Shown here one piece after another: positions 53,930-64,000 of a stretch of 64,000 bases of DNA. The DNA is from Erinaceus europaeus (taxonomy: Eukaryota > Chordata > Mammalia > Eulipotyphla > Erinaceidae), in NCBI RefSeq assembly GCF_950295315.1, contig NW_026647652.1, positions 23,895 through 87,894 on the forward strand, in the 5' to 3' direction. Position 1 is the stretch's first letter. Each line of letters begins with the position of its first letter. A program made the position numbers and the translations under genes. The notes below the pieces were generated by a model that did not search any database, was not told where the DNA came from, and was given only the letters and a program-made list of their open reading frames with translations.

Positions 53930-54860
53930 AATACCTTTTTTCATTAGCAATTTAATATTGGTTTATAAAATTATGAGATAACGGGGGAACAATTCCACAC
54001 TGTTCTCACCACCAGAGTTGTGTGTCACCATTACTTCCACTGGAAACTGTAGTGGTTCTCCCTAGGCCATAGATTTCAGTTGATTATTATTTCTGTAACA
54101 GCCTCTCTCTCTCTCTCCTTATCTATATTTTTGCCCATTTTTTTAATGGTCTGCCTTATCTTCCTTTCTAAGTCACAACTACACCTATTACTACTTCCAA
54201 ATGTTTTTCTTTTCTTCCTCTTCTCTCTCTGGATCCTGATGGAATTGGGTTTCAGAGCCCTCTAGTAATCTTCACCTAGCACTTCTTCCATTCTGGGAAT
54301 ATGGAACAAAATTCTTTTTTGGGTTCAGGATGTGGGAGTTCTGGCTTCTGTAATTGCTTCTCCACTGGATGTAGATGTTGACAGGTGGATCCATACCCCC
54401 AGTCTATTTCTATCTTTCCATAGTGAGGTAATGCTTTGGAGAAGGGAGGTTTCTGGACACACTGGTGAGGTCGTCTGCCCAGGGAAGTCAGGATGGTGTC
54501 ATGGTGGCATCTGCAACTTGGTGGGTGAAAGGCAGTAAGATGTAAATCAGGACAAATTGTTCAATAAACAGGAACCCAATGTAGGAATAGAGTAAATGAA
54601 ACTAGGGGTATTCATGTGGGAAAAAGCTAGGATGGGTTGAAGAGGAGAGTTTTTTTTCTAAGTAGTAAATATTTTATTAGGTACTTTATGCTGTCTTCTT
54701 TGGGTCTTTCTATTTGCTTGCTGAATTTATTGACTCTAAATTTACTCACAGCAGACTACTGAACACTTTTACTCTGAGGTATATATACACATATACTCTG
54801 TCCCATAAGACCCTGGTCTATATCTAGGGTCTGTGGTGTCCATTTAGAAAGCCTTTTTTT
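53930..54860 (-). mobile_element. Family B copy, reverse
   Basis: 3-prime end at the low coordinate (AATTTAATATTGGTTTATAA), then TTCTGGCTTCTGTAATTGCT, GGTCTTTCTATTTGCTTGCT and ACCCTGGTCTATATCTAGGG, blocks shared with 13.8 and 22.7 kb. Confidence 0.7.
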
Positions 54861-55014
54861 TAAAATACCTTTTTAAATTTTAAGTAAAAAAAAAAAGACT
54901 TTGTATACAATGAAAAAGTACTCCCAAAGAGTAAAATCCCTATTCCTCTAATTCTCAGTCCCCTTGTCTAAGAGAAATTAACTTTGGTGAATTCCATAAA
55001 TATCTTCTTTTTTT

Positions 55015-55660
55015 TTCACCACTCTCATCACCAAAGGTCTGTGTTTCCATCACCATCCTCATTTATAACCACTACAGTTCAGTTCTCTCACAGTCTTGGA
55101 AATAGATTGACTTTTTTTTTTCACATTTGTATATTCAATTGTCTATATTCTGTGTATGAGTGAAACCATCTTGTTTTTTTAATATTTCATTATTTATTTA
55201 TTTATCGTATAGAGACAGAGAGAAATTGAGAGGAGAGAGCGAAATAAATAGGGAGAAAGAAGAGAGACACCTACATCCCTGCTTCACCACCCGTAAAGCT
55301 TTCCTCCTGCAGGTGGGGACCAGGGGCTTAAACATGAGCCCTTGCTCACTGTAGTGTATATGCCACCACCTGGTTCCCGTGAAACCATTCTGTACTTGTC
55401 CTTCACCTCCTCACTTGCTTCACTAAGCATAATCTTCTCCTATTCCATCTACTTTATCCCAAAGGACACAACATCATCTTTTTTATTGCTGCATAATACT
55501 CTGTTGAGTATATGTCCCATAACCTTTTTATCCAGTCACCTGTGGAAGGACATTTTGGTTGTTTCTAGGTTTTTCATATGTCCCTTTGAATCAGTGTTAT
55601 AGCTTTTGGGTATATGCCTAGTAGTGGAATTGCTGGGTCATATGGAATTTCCATTTATAT
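55015..55660 (-). mobile_element. Older L1 3-prime UTR and ORF2 end, split by an S5 SINE
   Basis: ACCACTCTCATCACCAAAGG (3-prime UTR side), then TTTATTGCTGCATAATACTC, GGACATTTTGGTTGTTTCTA and GTAGTGGAATTGCTGGGTCA, the reverse of the L1 ORF2 end. Same orientation as the family B copy immediately to its left. Confidence 0.8.
55175..55378 (-). mobile_element. S5 SINE nested in L1
   Basis: Tail TTATTTATTTATCGTATAGA, CTCCTGCAGGTGGGGACCAG, head ATATGCCACCACCTGGTTCC. The flanking GTGAAACCATCTTG / GTGAAACCATTCTG form the target duplication. Confidence 0.9.
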
Positions 55661-56004
55661 TTGTTTAAAGATGAATTCCATAAATATCTAAGCTGAGAAA
55701 CATGACCTATAACCTAAAAATTCAGTCCTCAGAGAAACAGCAAATAATCCTTATCTGCTTTCAATAACATTGTCTTGCCCTTATGCACTTTGTCTTCCTT
55801 ATTCTTGGCTTTCTCTTTCACTTTTTAACAACCCCTACTTTGCTCTCAACCATATCATTTCAAAAAATGCTATTTTCAGGGGTGGAGGGTAGCAGTAAGG
55901 TTTATACTTACACATATAAGGGGAAACCAAATAATTACAGGAGCCAGCCATAATTGTGGGAGTTCAGGGACAGAGAAATGAATATATGAAGTCTTTTGGA
56001 TTTG
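55661..56004. other. Unique DNA
   Basis: Nothing recognised. Confidence 0.5.
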
Positions 56005-56252
56005 TATAATTTTTTAATTGCCAGCAGGATTATCACTGGAATTTTGGTGCCTTCATAATTAATCCACCACTCCTGACCATATTTTTCCCTTTTATTTATA
56101 GAACAGAGAGAAATTGAGGGGGAGGGGAAGATAGAGAGGGAGAAAGAAAGAAACCTGCTTCACCTCTTGTGAAGCCTCCTTTCTGCAGATGGGAACCAGG
56201 GGCTTGAACCAGCGTTCTTGTACTTGGCAAAGTGTGCACCACCATCTGGCCC
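56005..56252 (-). mobile_element. S1L/S5-intermediate SINE
   Basis: TTGCCAGCAGGATTATCACT module, CCACCACTCCTGACCATAT, AGAACAGAGAGAAATTGAGG body and GTGCACCACCATCTGGCCCT head. Confidence 0.8.
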
Positions 56253-56412
56253 TCTTCATTTTTTTATCTGTTTTTAAATAGAGAGGCAGAGAGAGGGTAA
56301 TAAAGACCACTGCACTGAAACGTCCTTCAATACAATGGGGCAGGGCTCAAACCTGGGTTATGCACATAGCAAAGCAGCACACTATCCAAGTGAGCTATTT
56401 CACTGGCCTGAG
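56253..56412 (-). mobile_element. S4 SINE
   Basis: GAGGCAGAGAGAGGGTAATA, GGGCTCAAACCTGGGTTATG and CTATCCAAGTGAGCTATTTC head, directly after the preceding SINE. Confidence 0.8.
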
Positions 56413-56416
56413 ATGT

Positions 56417-56506
56417 GTATATATATTATAATATATATTATGTAATATATTATAATATATATTCTCTATTATAATATATTACACATTATAATATATATAT
56501 ATATAC
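56417..56506. repeat. AT-rich self-complementary repeat
   Basis: Imperfect ATATTATAAT/ATTATAATAT units arranged so that the tract can fold into hairpins or a cruciform. Confidence 0.9.
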
Positions 56507-58129
56507 TACCACAACACAGATAAACCCCTACTTCTGGTAGTGAGATATTAAAAAAGTTGTGTTTATTAACAAGAGAGAGAATGAGAATCAGAACACCATT
56601 CTAGTACATATGACATGGGTCCAAACTTGGAATCTCATGCTCTTGGTTTCAACACTAGTCATTGAGCCACAGAGAAGAGATCTTTATGGAACTGTTGTAG
56701 AAATCCCATCTGAAAATGCATATGTATCAAGGGCTTAGAACTGCAGGAGGTGTACCATGAGTGCCTGATAAAGGCTAGTGTGATGGCTCATACAGTACAT
56801 AAAGATGATCCAAGTCCTGAAACCAGATGACCTGGGTATGTAGCTCACTTCCAGCACCTTTTGATTGGTAGATGTCTTCATAGTGATGATGCTTAGGGTG
56901 ACAGCATCTGCCCTTTCAAATTGATATTGGATTGAGATAACCCTTGTGGATGCTTAACAGAGTGTGTGGTGTGTCTTAGGTACTCTGTTACTCATTATAG
57001 TTTCAGGGGCATGAAGCAGCAGTGTGCAAAGTCAGGGAGACCCAATCTAGGAAGGCTTCCTGCAACAGGAGTATCCAAGGTGTGGGCTGGCAGGTATAAT
57101 GGAGAGAGCCCATGGGGAGCATGTTCCAGGCAGACCAGAGCTGTAGAAGCACATACTGTGCTCTTGGGGCTGCAAAAAGGCTGGACTCCAAGGCCAAGGG
57201 AGGAAGGTGGTAAGGTCAGCTGCAGAGGAAGGCAGTGTTGGGGCTTGGAGGGTTAAGAGCCCCACAGGGTTGTACTGCTGCTCCCTCTTCTGGGGAAGCT
57301 TTCTGAAGGCTGGTGGATGAGATTGGATTCACAGAACATTTCCCCATTTGAGCAACACTCAGCTTATTGGCACCTGCAAGCCAATGACTGAATGGAGGTC
57401 CCAGTTCAAACTGTGGGCAGGCACTTGTGGAAGCAGAATTAATCAATCATCCACTTCTACTCTGGTGGAGCAGCAACCAGAGTAGAATGCTTGAAACAAC
57501 TCCAGGATGGCCTGACCAAAAGCAAGTGAGTTACTGTCTTCTCACAGGGGTAGAAATGTCGGCTGACTCTGAGTTCCTACAGGGCTGTCTTACCATTAAC
57601 AGATGCAGGCAGATTTGTTCATCAGATTCCTCCAGAAATGAAGCAGCTACGGCAGTGAAGAGATGAGTTCTGAGGTAGGAGGAAAAGGTAGAGGTGCTAG
57701 GAAAACTGTGGTGAAGGAGTCCCACAGCAGGGACCTGCCATGAATCTAAAGTCATGGTGGCCAAGGAAAAATTGGAAAAATAGCTCAGTGCATTGCTTTG
57801 CCATGTGTGTGTGACCCTTGTTTGAGTCTAGCCCCCACAGCATTGAAAGAAGATTTGGGGCTGTTGTCTCTTTCACTTTCTCTCTACCTCCCTATCTCTG
57901 TCAGAAAGAGAGAGAGAGAAGGGAAGAGAAATAAGAAAATAAAAAAGTAAAGAAAAAGGAAGAAACAGAATCATGGGGACTAAACTCATCTAAGCCATGA
58001 AGATTCCAGAAAAATCAATGAGAGTTTGTAAAACATGGACAACTACAGCCAGACTAAGCATCAGATGAGAAGATATTTGTCTGTATAGACACTTAATTTT
58101 ATTTATTTATTTTCTTAATACGTAATTTA
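56507..58129. other. Mainly unique region
   Basis: 56545-56690 is a diverged reverse S3 and 57775-57930 an S4 on the plus strand (AAATAGCTCAGTGCATTGCT). 56960-57770 is unique, moderately GC-rich, with short frames on both strands and no family resemblance. Confidence 0.45.
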
Positions 58130-58347
58130 AAATTTTATTTATTTATTTATTTATTTATTTAATTTATTTGAGACAAAATGAAATTGAGGGAGGAATAGAA
58201 AGGGAAAGAGACAGAGAGACACCTGCAGCCCTACTTCACTACTTGTGAAGCTTTTTCCCCTGCAGGTGGGGGCCAGGGGTTTGAACCTGCATCCTTGTGC
58301 ACTGTAATGTGTATACTTAACCAGGTCTGGTACCACCACCTGGCCCC
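58130..58347 (-). mobile_element. S5 SINE
   Basis: (TTTA)n tail, AGACACCTGCAGCCCTACTT, CTGCAGGTGGGGGCCAGGGG and TGGTACCACCACCTGGCCCC head. Confidence 0.9.
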
Positions 58348-58399
58348 TGTACATACAGTATATAAGGACTTGGAGGTAGTGGAGGTATCTATAGGTATC

Positions 58400-58590
58400 T
58401 CCTTCTTTCTCTCTCTCTTTCTTTCTTCATTTTTAATTTCTTTGTCCCTCTCCTTCTATTAAAAAAACACCAAAAACAAACAAGAAATAAAAAAGAAAAG
58501 AAAAAAGAAAAAATGCCACTATGAATAGTGGTGGAATTGTGTAGGCACTGAGTCCCAGCGATAACTCTGATAGAAAAAATAAAATAAGTC
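58400..58590 (+). mobile_element. SINE 3-prime module without a clear head
   Basis: CT-rich body then AATAGTGGTGGAATTGTGTA and ACTGAGTCCCAGCGATAACT, the S1L-type module, before an AAAATAAAATAAG tail. Confidence 0.6.
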
Positions 58591-60034
58591 TACATTCAGA
58601 TAGAGATACTAATTTTTACTTTACAAGATGATGTGGACAGAAGCTAACTTTACTAGATGTCAGCTGTTTCTACTATTCATCAACACATTTTATTTCCTGT
58701 CTGCCTCTAATTTTGTCTGTGATTGATTTGTTTGCATATGTATTTATTACCCAACATTCATCTGCTCCCATAATGAGATCTTCATGAGGCAAGGTAACCA
58801 TATATTCCTCACTCATTTTTTAATTTTTAATCAACCACAGAGCACATGCTCCAGAAATAGCTGCTGGATAAGAAATACATTGAAGGTATATATCCCTGAG
58901 GGTAACAGAGGGCCCAGGGAGCAGCCGAGGATCTTATCAGCAGGCCCTGCATGAAACTCTTTCTATAGCATGACTTTCACTTATGCAATAAAGCAGCAGT
59001 GAAACCTCAGGATACCTGAGTGCTTTCCCTACAACCTGCCCTGAATTTGACCATAAAAATAGGAGAAAGAAAAAATAAAAGAAAAAGAGGAGCTCCAAAC
59101 CACATATACTTTTGGGACAGATGAGCTGTTTCCCTACCTCCACATGAAGAGTTAGGGGCTATCATCTCTGTTCCCAACCTACACCACAACTTTCTTTGAA
59201 AGAAGAGGACAAAGAAAAGCCAGCTCAACTGAAGCAAACCAAGTGGTTAGAAAGAAGGTTGTAAGGGTAGGGAGGGGTTGGGTTATTATAGGGTTAGAGT
59301 TTTATGTCTTAGTGGAGTTTATCAGGCTGCAATTTTCTTTTTTTAAAAAAATTTATTTATAAAAGGAAACACTGACAAAAACCATAGGATAAGACCAAAA
59401 ACCACATGGTCATCTCAATAGTTGCAGAGAAAGCCTTTGACAAAATACAACCTCCCTTTATTTTTAAAGACACAGAAAGATAAAGAGAGGGAACTACATC
59501 AAAACACTACACACCACCACTCATGGCACTCCACCACTTTTGTCTTTGGTGCTGTTCATGGTGCTCTTGTGTGGTACTGGGGATCAAGCCCATAGCCTCA
59601 CACATAGAAGGCATAACCTTCATGACTGAATCACTCCTGGGTCCCTGTGCCCTGTGTTCTTTTTTAATTGTGAAAGATATATATGGAGAGAGAGAGAAAG
59701 AAAGAGAGAGAGAATCCCAGAGCATCACTTTATCATTTATGATGTCCCATTTTTGTCTTTTTTAAATTTTCATGTGGTCTTGGGGATCAAACCCAGGGCC
59801 TCAAGCATGCAAGACATGTGCTTTACTAAGCCTACTCTAGCCCCAGGTTTTATTTTTATCACTGAAAAATCATAGGATAAAACTAGCTCTGTCTGGCTTA
59901 TGTAGAATGGACTACCAGTAAAACATTTCCTATATCTGGTTAGCTGCATCCCGGGAAGTCATAACTTGCTCCAAATGGAGTATCATGCTAAAAGGAGATT
60001 CAGAATTATAGAGATGAATATTCAAATTCTAATT
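58591..60034. other. Mixed unique DNA and repeat scraps
   Basis: 59340-59455 joins a family-B-like end to a short L1 ORF2 phrase (CACATGGTCATCTCAATAGT, AAAGCCTTTGACAAAATACA). 59460-59640 and 59655-59855 are degenerate reverse SINEs. No gene. Confidence 0.45.
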
Positions 60035-60570
60035 CTGTTGGTATAGATAGATCTTAAAGAGATGAAAGCAATGTCCCAAAGAGATATTAGCACATCTAGG
60101 TTCATAACATAGTTAGTAATAATAGCCAAAAAGAAGTAACCTAAGTATTCATCAATAGGTGAATAAATTAAAATATATATGTGTATATATTTATATACAT
60201 ATAGGAATATTACTCAGCCTTGAGAGAGAAGGAAATTCTGAAACAAGCTGCAACCCAAATGAACTTTGAGAATATTATGCTAAGTGAAAAAAGTCAGACA
60301 TGACACACACACACAAACACACACACATCCCAGTTCCATGAGATACTACATTCATAGAGACAGGAAGTAGAATGATAGTTGCCCAAAGCTCAGGGCTGGG
60401 GATGGGGCCGGAGGATTATTGAATAGATATAGAGTTTCAGATTTGCAAGATGAAAAGAGTTCTGGAGACTGATTGCATAAAAGTGTAAATGTAAAAAGGT
60501 TCTTAGATGGCACAGTTAAAAGTGACTATTATATGCACTTTATCACTAAAAATTTAAAACAGTTCACTCT
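60035..60570 (+). mobile_element. Old L1 (L1M-type) 3-prime end
   Basis: TAGTAATAATAGCCAAAAAG, ATTCATCAATAGGTGAATAA, ATATTACTCAGCCTTGAGAG, then CATAGAGACAGGAAGTAGAA and GATAGTTGCCCAAAGCTCAG in L1 order, with small AT and CA repeats. Confidence 0.85.
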
Positions 60571-60929
60571 ATCATTTCTAAGCAGTACAACCTGGTAAAT
60601 TAGTCATTCTGAATTCAGTTTCCATAGGTATAAAATTGAGATAGTACTTCTTCCTAGGTTTTGTGAAGGCAAGACCAGATACAGTCTGTTATAATCTTTC
60701 CAGAATTTGGAATCTAGACTACCCAGGCAAATGACAGGATGCTTCAGTGAACCTCATCGAATTCCCACTATACCCAATAAATAAAAGATGGTTAAAGAAA
60801 CCTTAATTGACTTGTTGGCTATAACCATATACATAGGCAACATCACAAAGTTCATGAATTGGAAAATAATTTTATAATATTACTGCTCCAAAAATACACA
60901 TACAAATTGTTGCTTCAGAAAAAGGATGA
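60571..60929. other. Unique DNA
   Basis: Nothing recognised. Confidence 0.5.
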
Positions 60930-61140
60930 CTGGGGCCCAGGCAATGGTGCACCTGGTTAAGCACACACACTACAGTGCATAAGGACCCAGGTTCAAGCTT
61001 CTAGTCCCCCCCACCCCCATGCAGGGGGAAAGCTTTACAAGTGGTGAAGCAGTGCTGCAGGTGTCTCTTTGTCTCTCTCCCTTTCAATTTATCTCTGTCT
61101 TTATCCAATAATAAATAAATAAAATTAAAAAGTTAAAAAA
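60930..61140 (+). mobile_element. S5 SINE
   Basis: GGGGCCCAGGCAATGGTGCA head, AGGTTCAAGCTTCTAG B box, GTGAAGCAGTGCTGCAGGTG body and AATAAATAAATAAAATT tail. Confidence 0.92.
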
Positions 61141-61159
61141 ACAGAATGACTTATTGGCA

Positions 61160-61850
61160 GTCCCACTTATTTTTTTTTAATTTATAAAAAGGAAACACAA
61201 AACCATAGGATAAGAGGGGTACAACTTCACACAATTCCTGCCACCAGAATTCCATATCCCATCCCCTCCCCATCCCTATTCTTTTTTTTTTTTTTTTCCT
61301 CCAGGGTTATTGCTGGGCTTGGTGCCTGCACCATGAATCCACCGCTCCTGGAGGCCATTTTCCCCCTTTTTGTTGCCCTAGTTGTTGCAGCCTCGTTTCG
61401 GTTATTATTGCCATTGTTGACGTTGCTTTGTTGTTGGATAGGACAGAGAGAAATGGAGAGAGGAGGGGAAGACAGAGAGAGAGGGGAGAGAAAGATAGAC
61501 ACCTGCAGACCTGCTTCACCGCCCGTGAAGCGACTCCCCTGCAGGTGGGGAACCGGGGGCTTGAACCGGGATCCTTACGACGGTCCCTGCGCTTTGCGCC
61601 ACGTGCGCTTAACCCACTGCGCCACCGCCCGACTCCCAGCTTTCCTATTCTTTAACCCTCTGGGAGTATGGGCCCAGGATCATTATGCAGAAGTTGGAAG
61701 GTCTGGCTTCTGTAATTGCTTCCCCGCTCAACATGGGCATTGACAGGTCGATCCATACTCCCAACTTGTCTCTCTCTTTCCCCAGTGGAGGGGGGCTCTA
61801 GGATAGCAGGGCTCCAGGACACATTGGTGGGGGTCTTGTCAGCATTAGTT
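61160..61850 (-). mobile_element. Family B copy interrupted by S1L
   Basis: 3-prime end TTTAATTTATAAAAAGGAAA at 61175. It resumes after the SINE with TCTGGGAGTATGGGCCCAGG, GGTCTGGCTTCTGTAATTGC and TTCCCCGCTCAACATGGGCA. Confidence 0.85.
61285..61637 (-). mobile_element. S1L SINE, near-consensus
   Basis: T-run, CCTCCAGGGTTATTGCTGGG...GCTCCTGGAGGCC module, complete body, head CGCTTAACCCACTGCGCCAC. CTATTCTTT occurs on both sides in the split family B sequence. With the 32-kb copy it is among the youngest SINEs here. Confidence 0.95.
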
Positions 61851-62015
61851 TTCTTTTAAATTTATTTGTATATATGAAAGAAAAGGGGGGACAGGGAGAG
61901 GGAAAGAGAGAATCAGGGCATCACTCTGGTACATGGGATTGTTGGGATAAAATCTTGGTCCTTATGCTTGCAGGTTCAGTGCTGTATCCACTGTGCCATA
62001 TCCTGGGTCACTGAA
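61850..62015 (-). mobile_element. S3 SINE, diverged
   Basis: ATTTATTTGTATATATGAAA tail side, GGCATCACTCTGGTACATGG and CACTGTGCCATATCCTGGGT head. Confidence 0.7.
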
Positions 62016-62072
62016 TAAATTCCATTTCTTTCTCTCTTTTTTTTTCTTTACTTTCTCTCTCTATTCCTTCAT

Positions 62073-62073
62073 C

Positions 62074-62129
<56 letters not shown>

Positions 62130-62245
62130 TTTGAACCAGAGCACTGCTGAGCTCTCTCTTATGGTGATGCTGGGGATAGAACATGAGACGTCAGAACCTC
62201 AGGCCTGAAAGTCTTTTGCATAACCACTATGCTAGCTGGATCTGC
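62073..62245 (-). mobile_element. S2 SINE with (TTTC)n-expanded tail
   Basis: (TTTC)n at 62073-62130, then AACCAGAGCACTGCTGAGCT and CATAACCACTATGCTAGCTG. Confidence 0.85.
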
Positions 62246-62249
62246 ACTG

Positions 62250-62450
62250 ATTTTTCTTTTTTATATATTTTATTTTTTTTGGATAGAGACAGAAAGAAAT
62301 TGAGAGGGGGAGACACAAAGAGAGGAAGAGAAAGAGAAGCAGTTCTGCTTTATCTCCTGTGAAACTTCCTCCTGTAGGACTGTAGCTTGAACTTGGGACC
62401 TTGCTCATGGAAACATGTGAACTCAACTGAATATACCACCAGCTGCACCC
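62250..62450 (-). mobile_element. S5 SINE, diverged
   Basis: GGATAGAGACAGAAAGAAAT body, AGCTTGAACTTGGGACC B box and TATACCACCAGCTGCACCCC head. Confidence 0.75.
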
Positions 62451-62940
62451 CCCCTCACACTGGTTTTCTGTTGCTATGAAAGAGCAAATTTCCACAAATA
62501 CTGTGGTCTAAACAACACAAACATTTTGCCTTATAGCCCAACAGGCCAGCTTTCTGATGGGGGTCTCACTAAGCTAAAATCAAGGTGTCAGCAGGGCTGA
62601 GAAAGTTCCCAGAGATTCTAAGGAAGGGTTTCTTAGGAGCATATGATGGCTCTTTACAAAATACAGTTTCTTGTGCTTGTAGGGCTGAGCTCCTGCTTCC
62701 TGATGGCTGCCACTGAAGGTCATTCCTGGCCTTTATTGGTCACCCACATCTCTTGACTCCTGTCCATCACCTCCATCCTTAAAGTCAATGAATCTTCTTC
62801 CCTCACTTCTCTCTGATGGAACAGGGAAAGGCTTTCTGTCTTTTAAAACACAGATAACAAGATCAGGTTCACCTGGATATTACAAAATGCTCTCTTAGCT
62901 TAAGGTCTCAAATTTAAGCTCTCCTTGCAGATTCCCTTGT

Positions 62941-63412
62941 ATTTATTTATTTATTTGCCTCCAGGGTTATCGCTGGGGCTTAGCGGCTGCACTACAAATC
63001 CACTGTTCCTGGTGGCCATTTTTTTTATTGGGTAGGATAGAGAGAAGTTTAGAGAGGAGGAGGGAAATAGGGAGAGAGAAAGAGACACATGCAGACTTGC
63101 TTTACTGCTTGTGAAGTGACACCTCCTACAAGTGGGTTGACCTTCTCGTGGTGCATCCCGTGAGTACCCATTCATTGGGGAAACTGACGATCCTTCCTAG
63201 CCTACTGAATCCACATGGATCCCAGTCACTTTCAAAGCCAGCAACAAGCAGCTCCTGACAGCTTTCAACCTGACGCTGTTGATTGGCTATGGAAGAAGGG
63301 CAAACGCTAGAAGAAGAAGTGGGGAGCTGGAGGTTCAACTTGGGATCCTTGTGTGGGTCCTTGTGCTTTGTACTATGTGCACTTACCCAGAGCACCACCA
63401 CCCGACCCCCAG
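62941..63412 (-). mobile_element. S1L SINE split by a 180-bp element
   Basis: Tail (TTTA)n, module GCCTCCAGGGTTATCGCTGG...TTCCTGGTGGCC, body to 63136. Body and head resume at 63317 (GTGGGGAGCTGGAGGTTCAA ... CAGAGCACCACCACCCGACC). Confidence 0.9.
63137..63316 (+). mobile_element. Non-autonomous element ending in the 3-prime tail of the 31-kb LINE
   Basis: AAGTGGG at 63130-63136 and 63317-63323 is the target duplication. The last 52 bp (63265-63316) match the LINE end (33802 onward) with two C/T differences, including the stop codon and AAG tail. The first about 128 bp (TTGACCTTCTCGTGGTGCAT ... AGCTCCTGACAGC) have no match in the LINE copy here. They may be its missing 5-prime region or an unrelated SINE body. 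No pol III boxes are obvious in them. Confidence 0.85.
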
Positions 63413-63627
63413 TTTTTAATATTTTTATAGAGACAAAGAAATTGAAAAGGAAAGAGGGAGAGAGAGAGAGGAGAGAGAGAGAGAGGGAGAGAGAGAGAGA
63501 GAAAGAGGAACCTGCAACATTGCTTTACTGCTTAGAAACTTCTGTCCTGCAGGTAGGGACTGGGATCTTGAAATCCTTACAGCTGGTAATGTGTGCCCTC
63601 AACCAGGTGCACCACCACCCAGCCTGT
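63413..63627 (-). mobile_element. S5 SINE
   Basis: TTTTATAGAGACAAAGAAAT, a (GA)n-expanded body (63452-63502), GTCCTGCAGGTAGGGACTGG and GGTGCACCACCACCCAGCCT head. Confidence 0.85.
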
Positions 63628-63710
63628 AGAGTCCCCTTTAGAGATTAGTCTGGGTACGAGGGCATCCATATCTCTGGAGGGTTATCATTCTGCCCACCAC
63701 AGTGTTCCTT

Positions 63711-64000
63711 ATCACTTTAGAATAAATTCATTTTTCAGAACAAAAAACTCTGGAAAATGAGGCCAATGAAAGGAAGACTTGGATGAAGAAAAGGTGAAGG
63801 GTAAGGTGCTGGCTGGAGATGTACTGGTAGATGCAAACAGTGCTACATATAGAGAAAAGCTCCTGGCTTCATGGAACCCAACCCTCTAAAGCAACACACA
63901 TGCCAGCAAAGTTAAACTTTGTTAATCTTACAATTTCCTTGTAGATCAGTTCTGCTAAGGATATCATGCTAATCTGCCATAAAAACAAATACCTTTTCCC
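63711..64000. other. Unique DNA
   Basis: No repeat or coding signal recognised. Confidence 0.5.

Larger units (their letters stand above)
62462..63710 (+). mobile_element. MLT1-like (ERVL-MaLR) LTR relic, split by two SINEs
   Basis: 62462-62940 follows the MLT1/MST LTR order (CTGTTGCTATGAAAGAGCAA, TCTAAACAACACAAACATTT, AAAATCAAGGTGTCAGCAGG, ATAACAAGATCAGGTTCACC). 63640-63710 gives the LTR end (GGTTATCATTCTGCCCACCA). The middle is SINE DNA. A very old retroviral-like LTR without coding sequence. Confidence 0.65.

Noticed and set aside
61333..61743. Recurring frame with phrases like CRPASPPVKRLPC and RWGARGSN, seen also at 4351, 16027, 30195, 32160, 40163 and 40543
   Set aside because: It is the antisense translation of the S1 SINE body. 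Its recurrence reflects copy number, not a protein family.

Overview
The window is mammalian nuclear DNA, almost certainly from a hedgehog (Erinaceidae, Eulipotyphla). The main clue is a very abundant young tRNA-derived SINE. Its head carries a pol III A-box-like stretch (TAGCGCAGCGGGTTAAG) and a B box (GGTTCGAGCC), followed by a pyrimidine-rich body and an AATAAA-containing A-rich tail. This matches the SINEs described from Erinaceus (ERI). L1 copies, mammal-wide MIR, MER5 and MLT1 relics, and an intronless SLC35F5 pseudogene support a placental mammal. Nothing looks bacterial. There is no operon, CRISPR array, RNA gene or intact protein-coding gene that I can support.

SINE labels used below. 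S1: ERI-type, short form. S1L: the same with an extra 3-prime module bounded by CCTCCAGG/CCTGGAGG. S2: head like GGGGAGATAGCATAGTGGTTA. S3: head like CCAGGAGGTGGTACAATGGA. S4: head like AATAGCTCACTTGGATAGTG. S5: older ERI relative, head like GGTGGCACACCTGGTTGAG. 'Family B' is a repeated polyA-tailed unit whose 3-prime end is the 3-prime end of a hedgehog-lineage L1. All family names apart from L1, MIR, MER5, MLT1 and ERI are working labels.

Layout. 1-0.86 kb: minus-strand SLC35F5 retropseudogene, cut by the window edge. 1-27 kb: unique non-coding DNA, many SINEs, several family B copies and microsatellites; two weak candidate host exons (2.4 kb and 10.1 kb, minus strand). 27.6-29.7 kb: minus-strand 5-prime-truncated L1. 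31.1-33.9 kb: a well-preserved non-L1 LINE with endonuclease tail, reverse transcriptase and C-terminal zinc-knuckle-like region, flanked by a 9-bp target duplication and carrying an S1L SINE inside its RT domain. 38.0-38.5 kb: a solo LTR of an endogenous retrovirus. 38.8-46.2 kb: L1 pieces of several ages. 46-62 kb: SINE-dense DNA with satellites. 62.5-63.7 kb: an old MLT1-like LTR split by SINEs, one of which holds a 180-bp chimeric element ending in the 3-prime tail of the 31-kb LINE.

The parts interact as mobile DNA. L1 presumably mobilised the SINEs, family B and the pseudogene. The separate LINE appears to have mobilised its own short non-autonomous partner. That LINE/partner pair is the most interesting content. 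Coordinates of old repeats are approximate, and family names rest on recognition without a database search.
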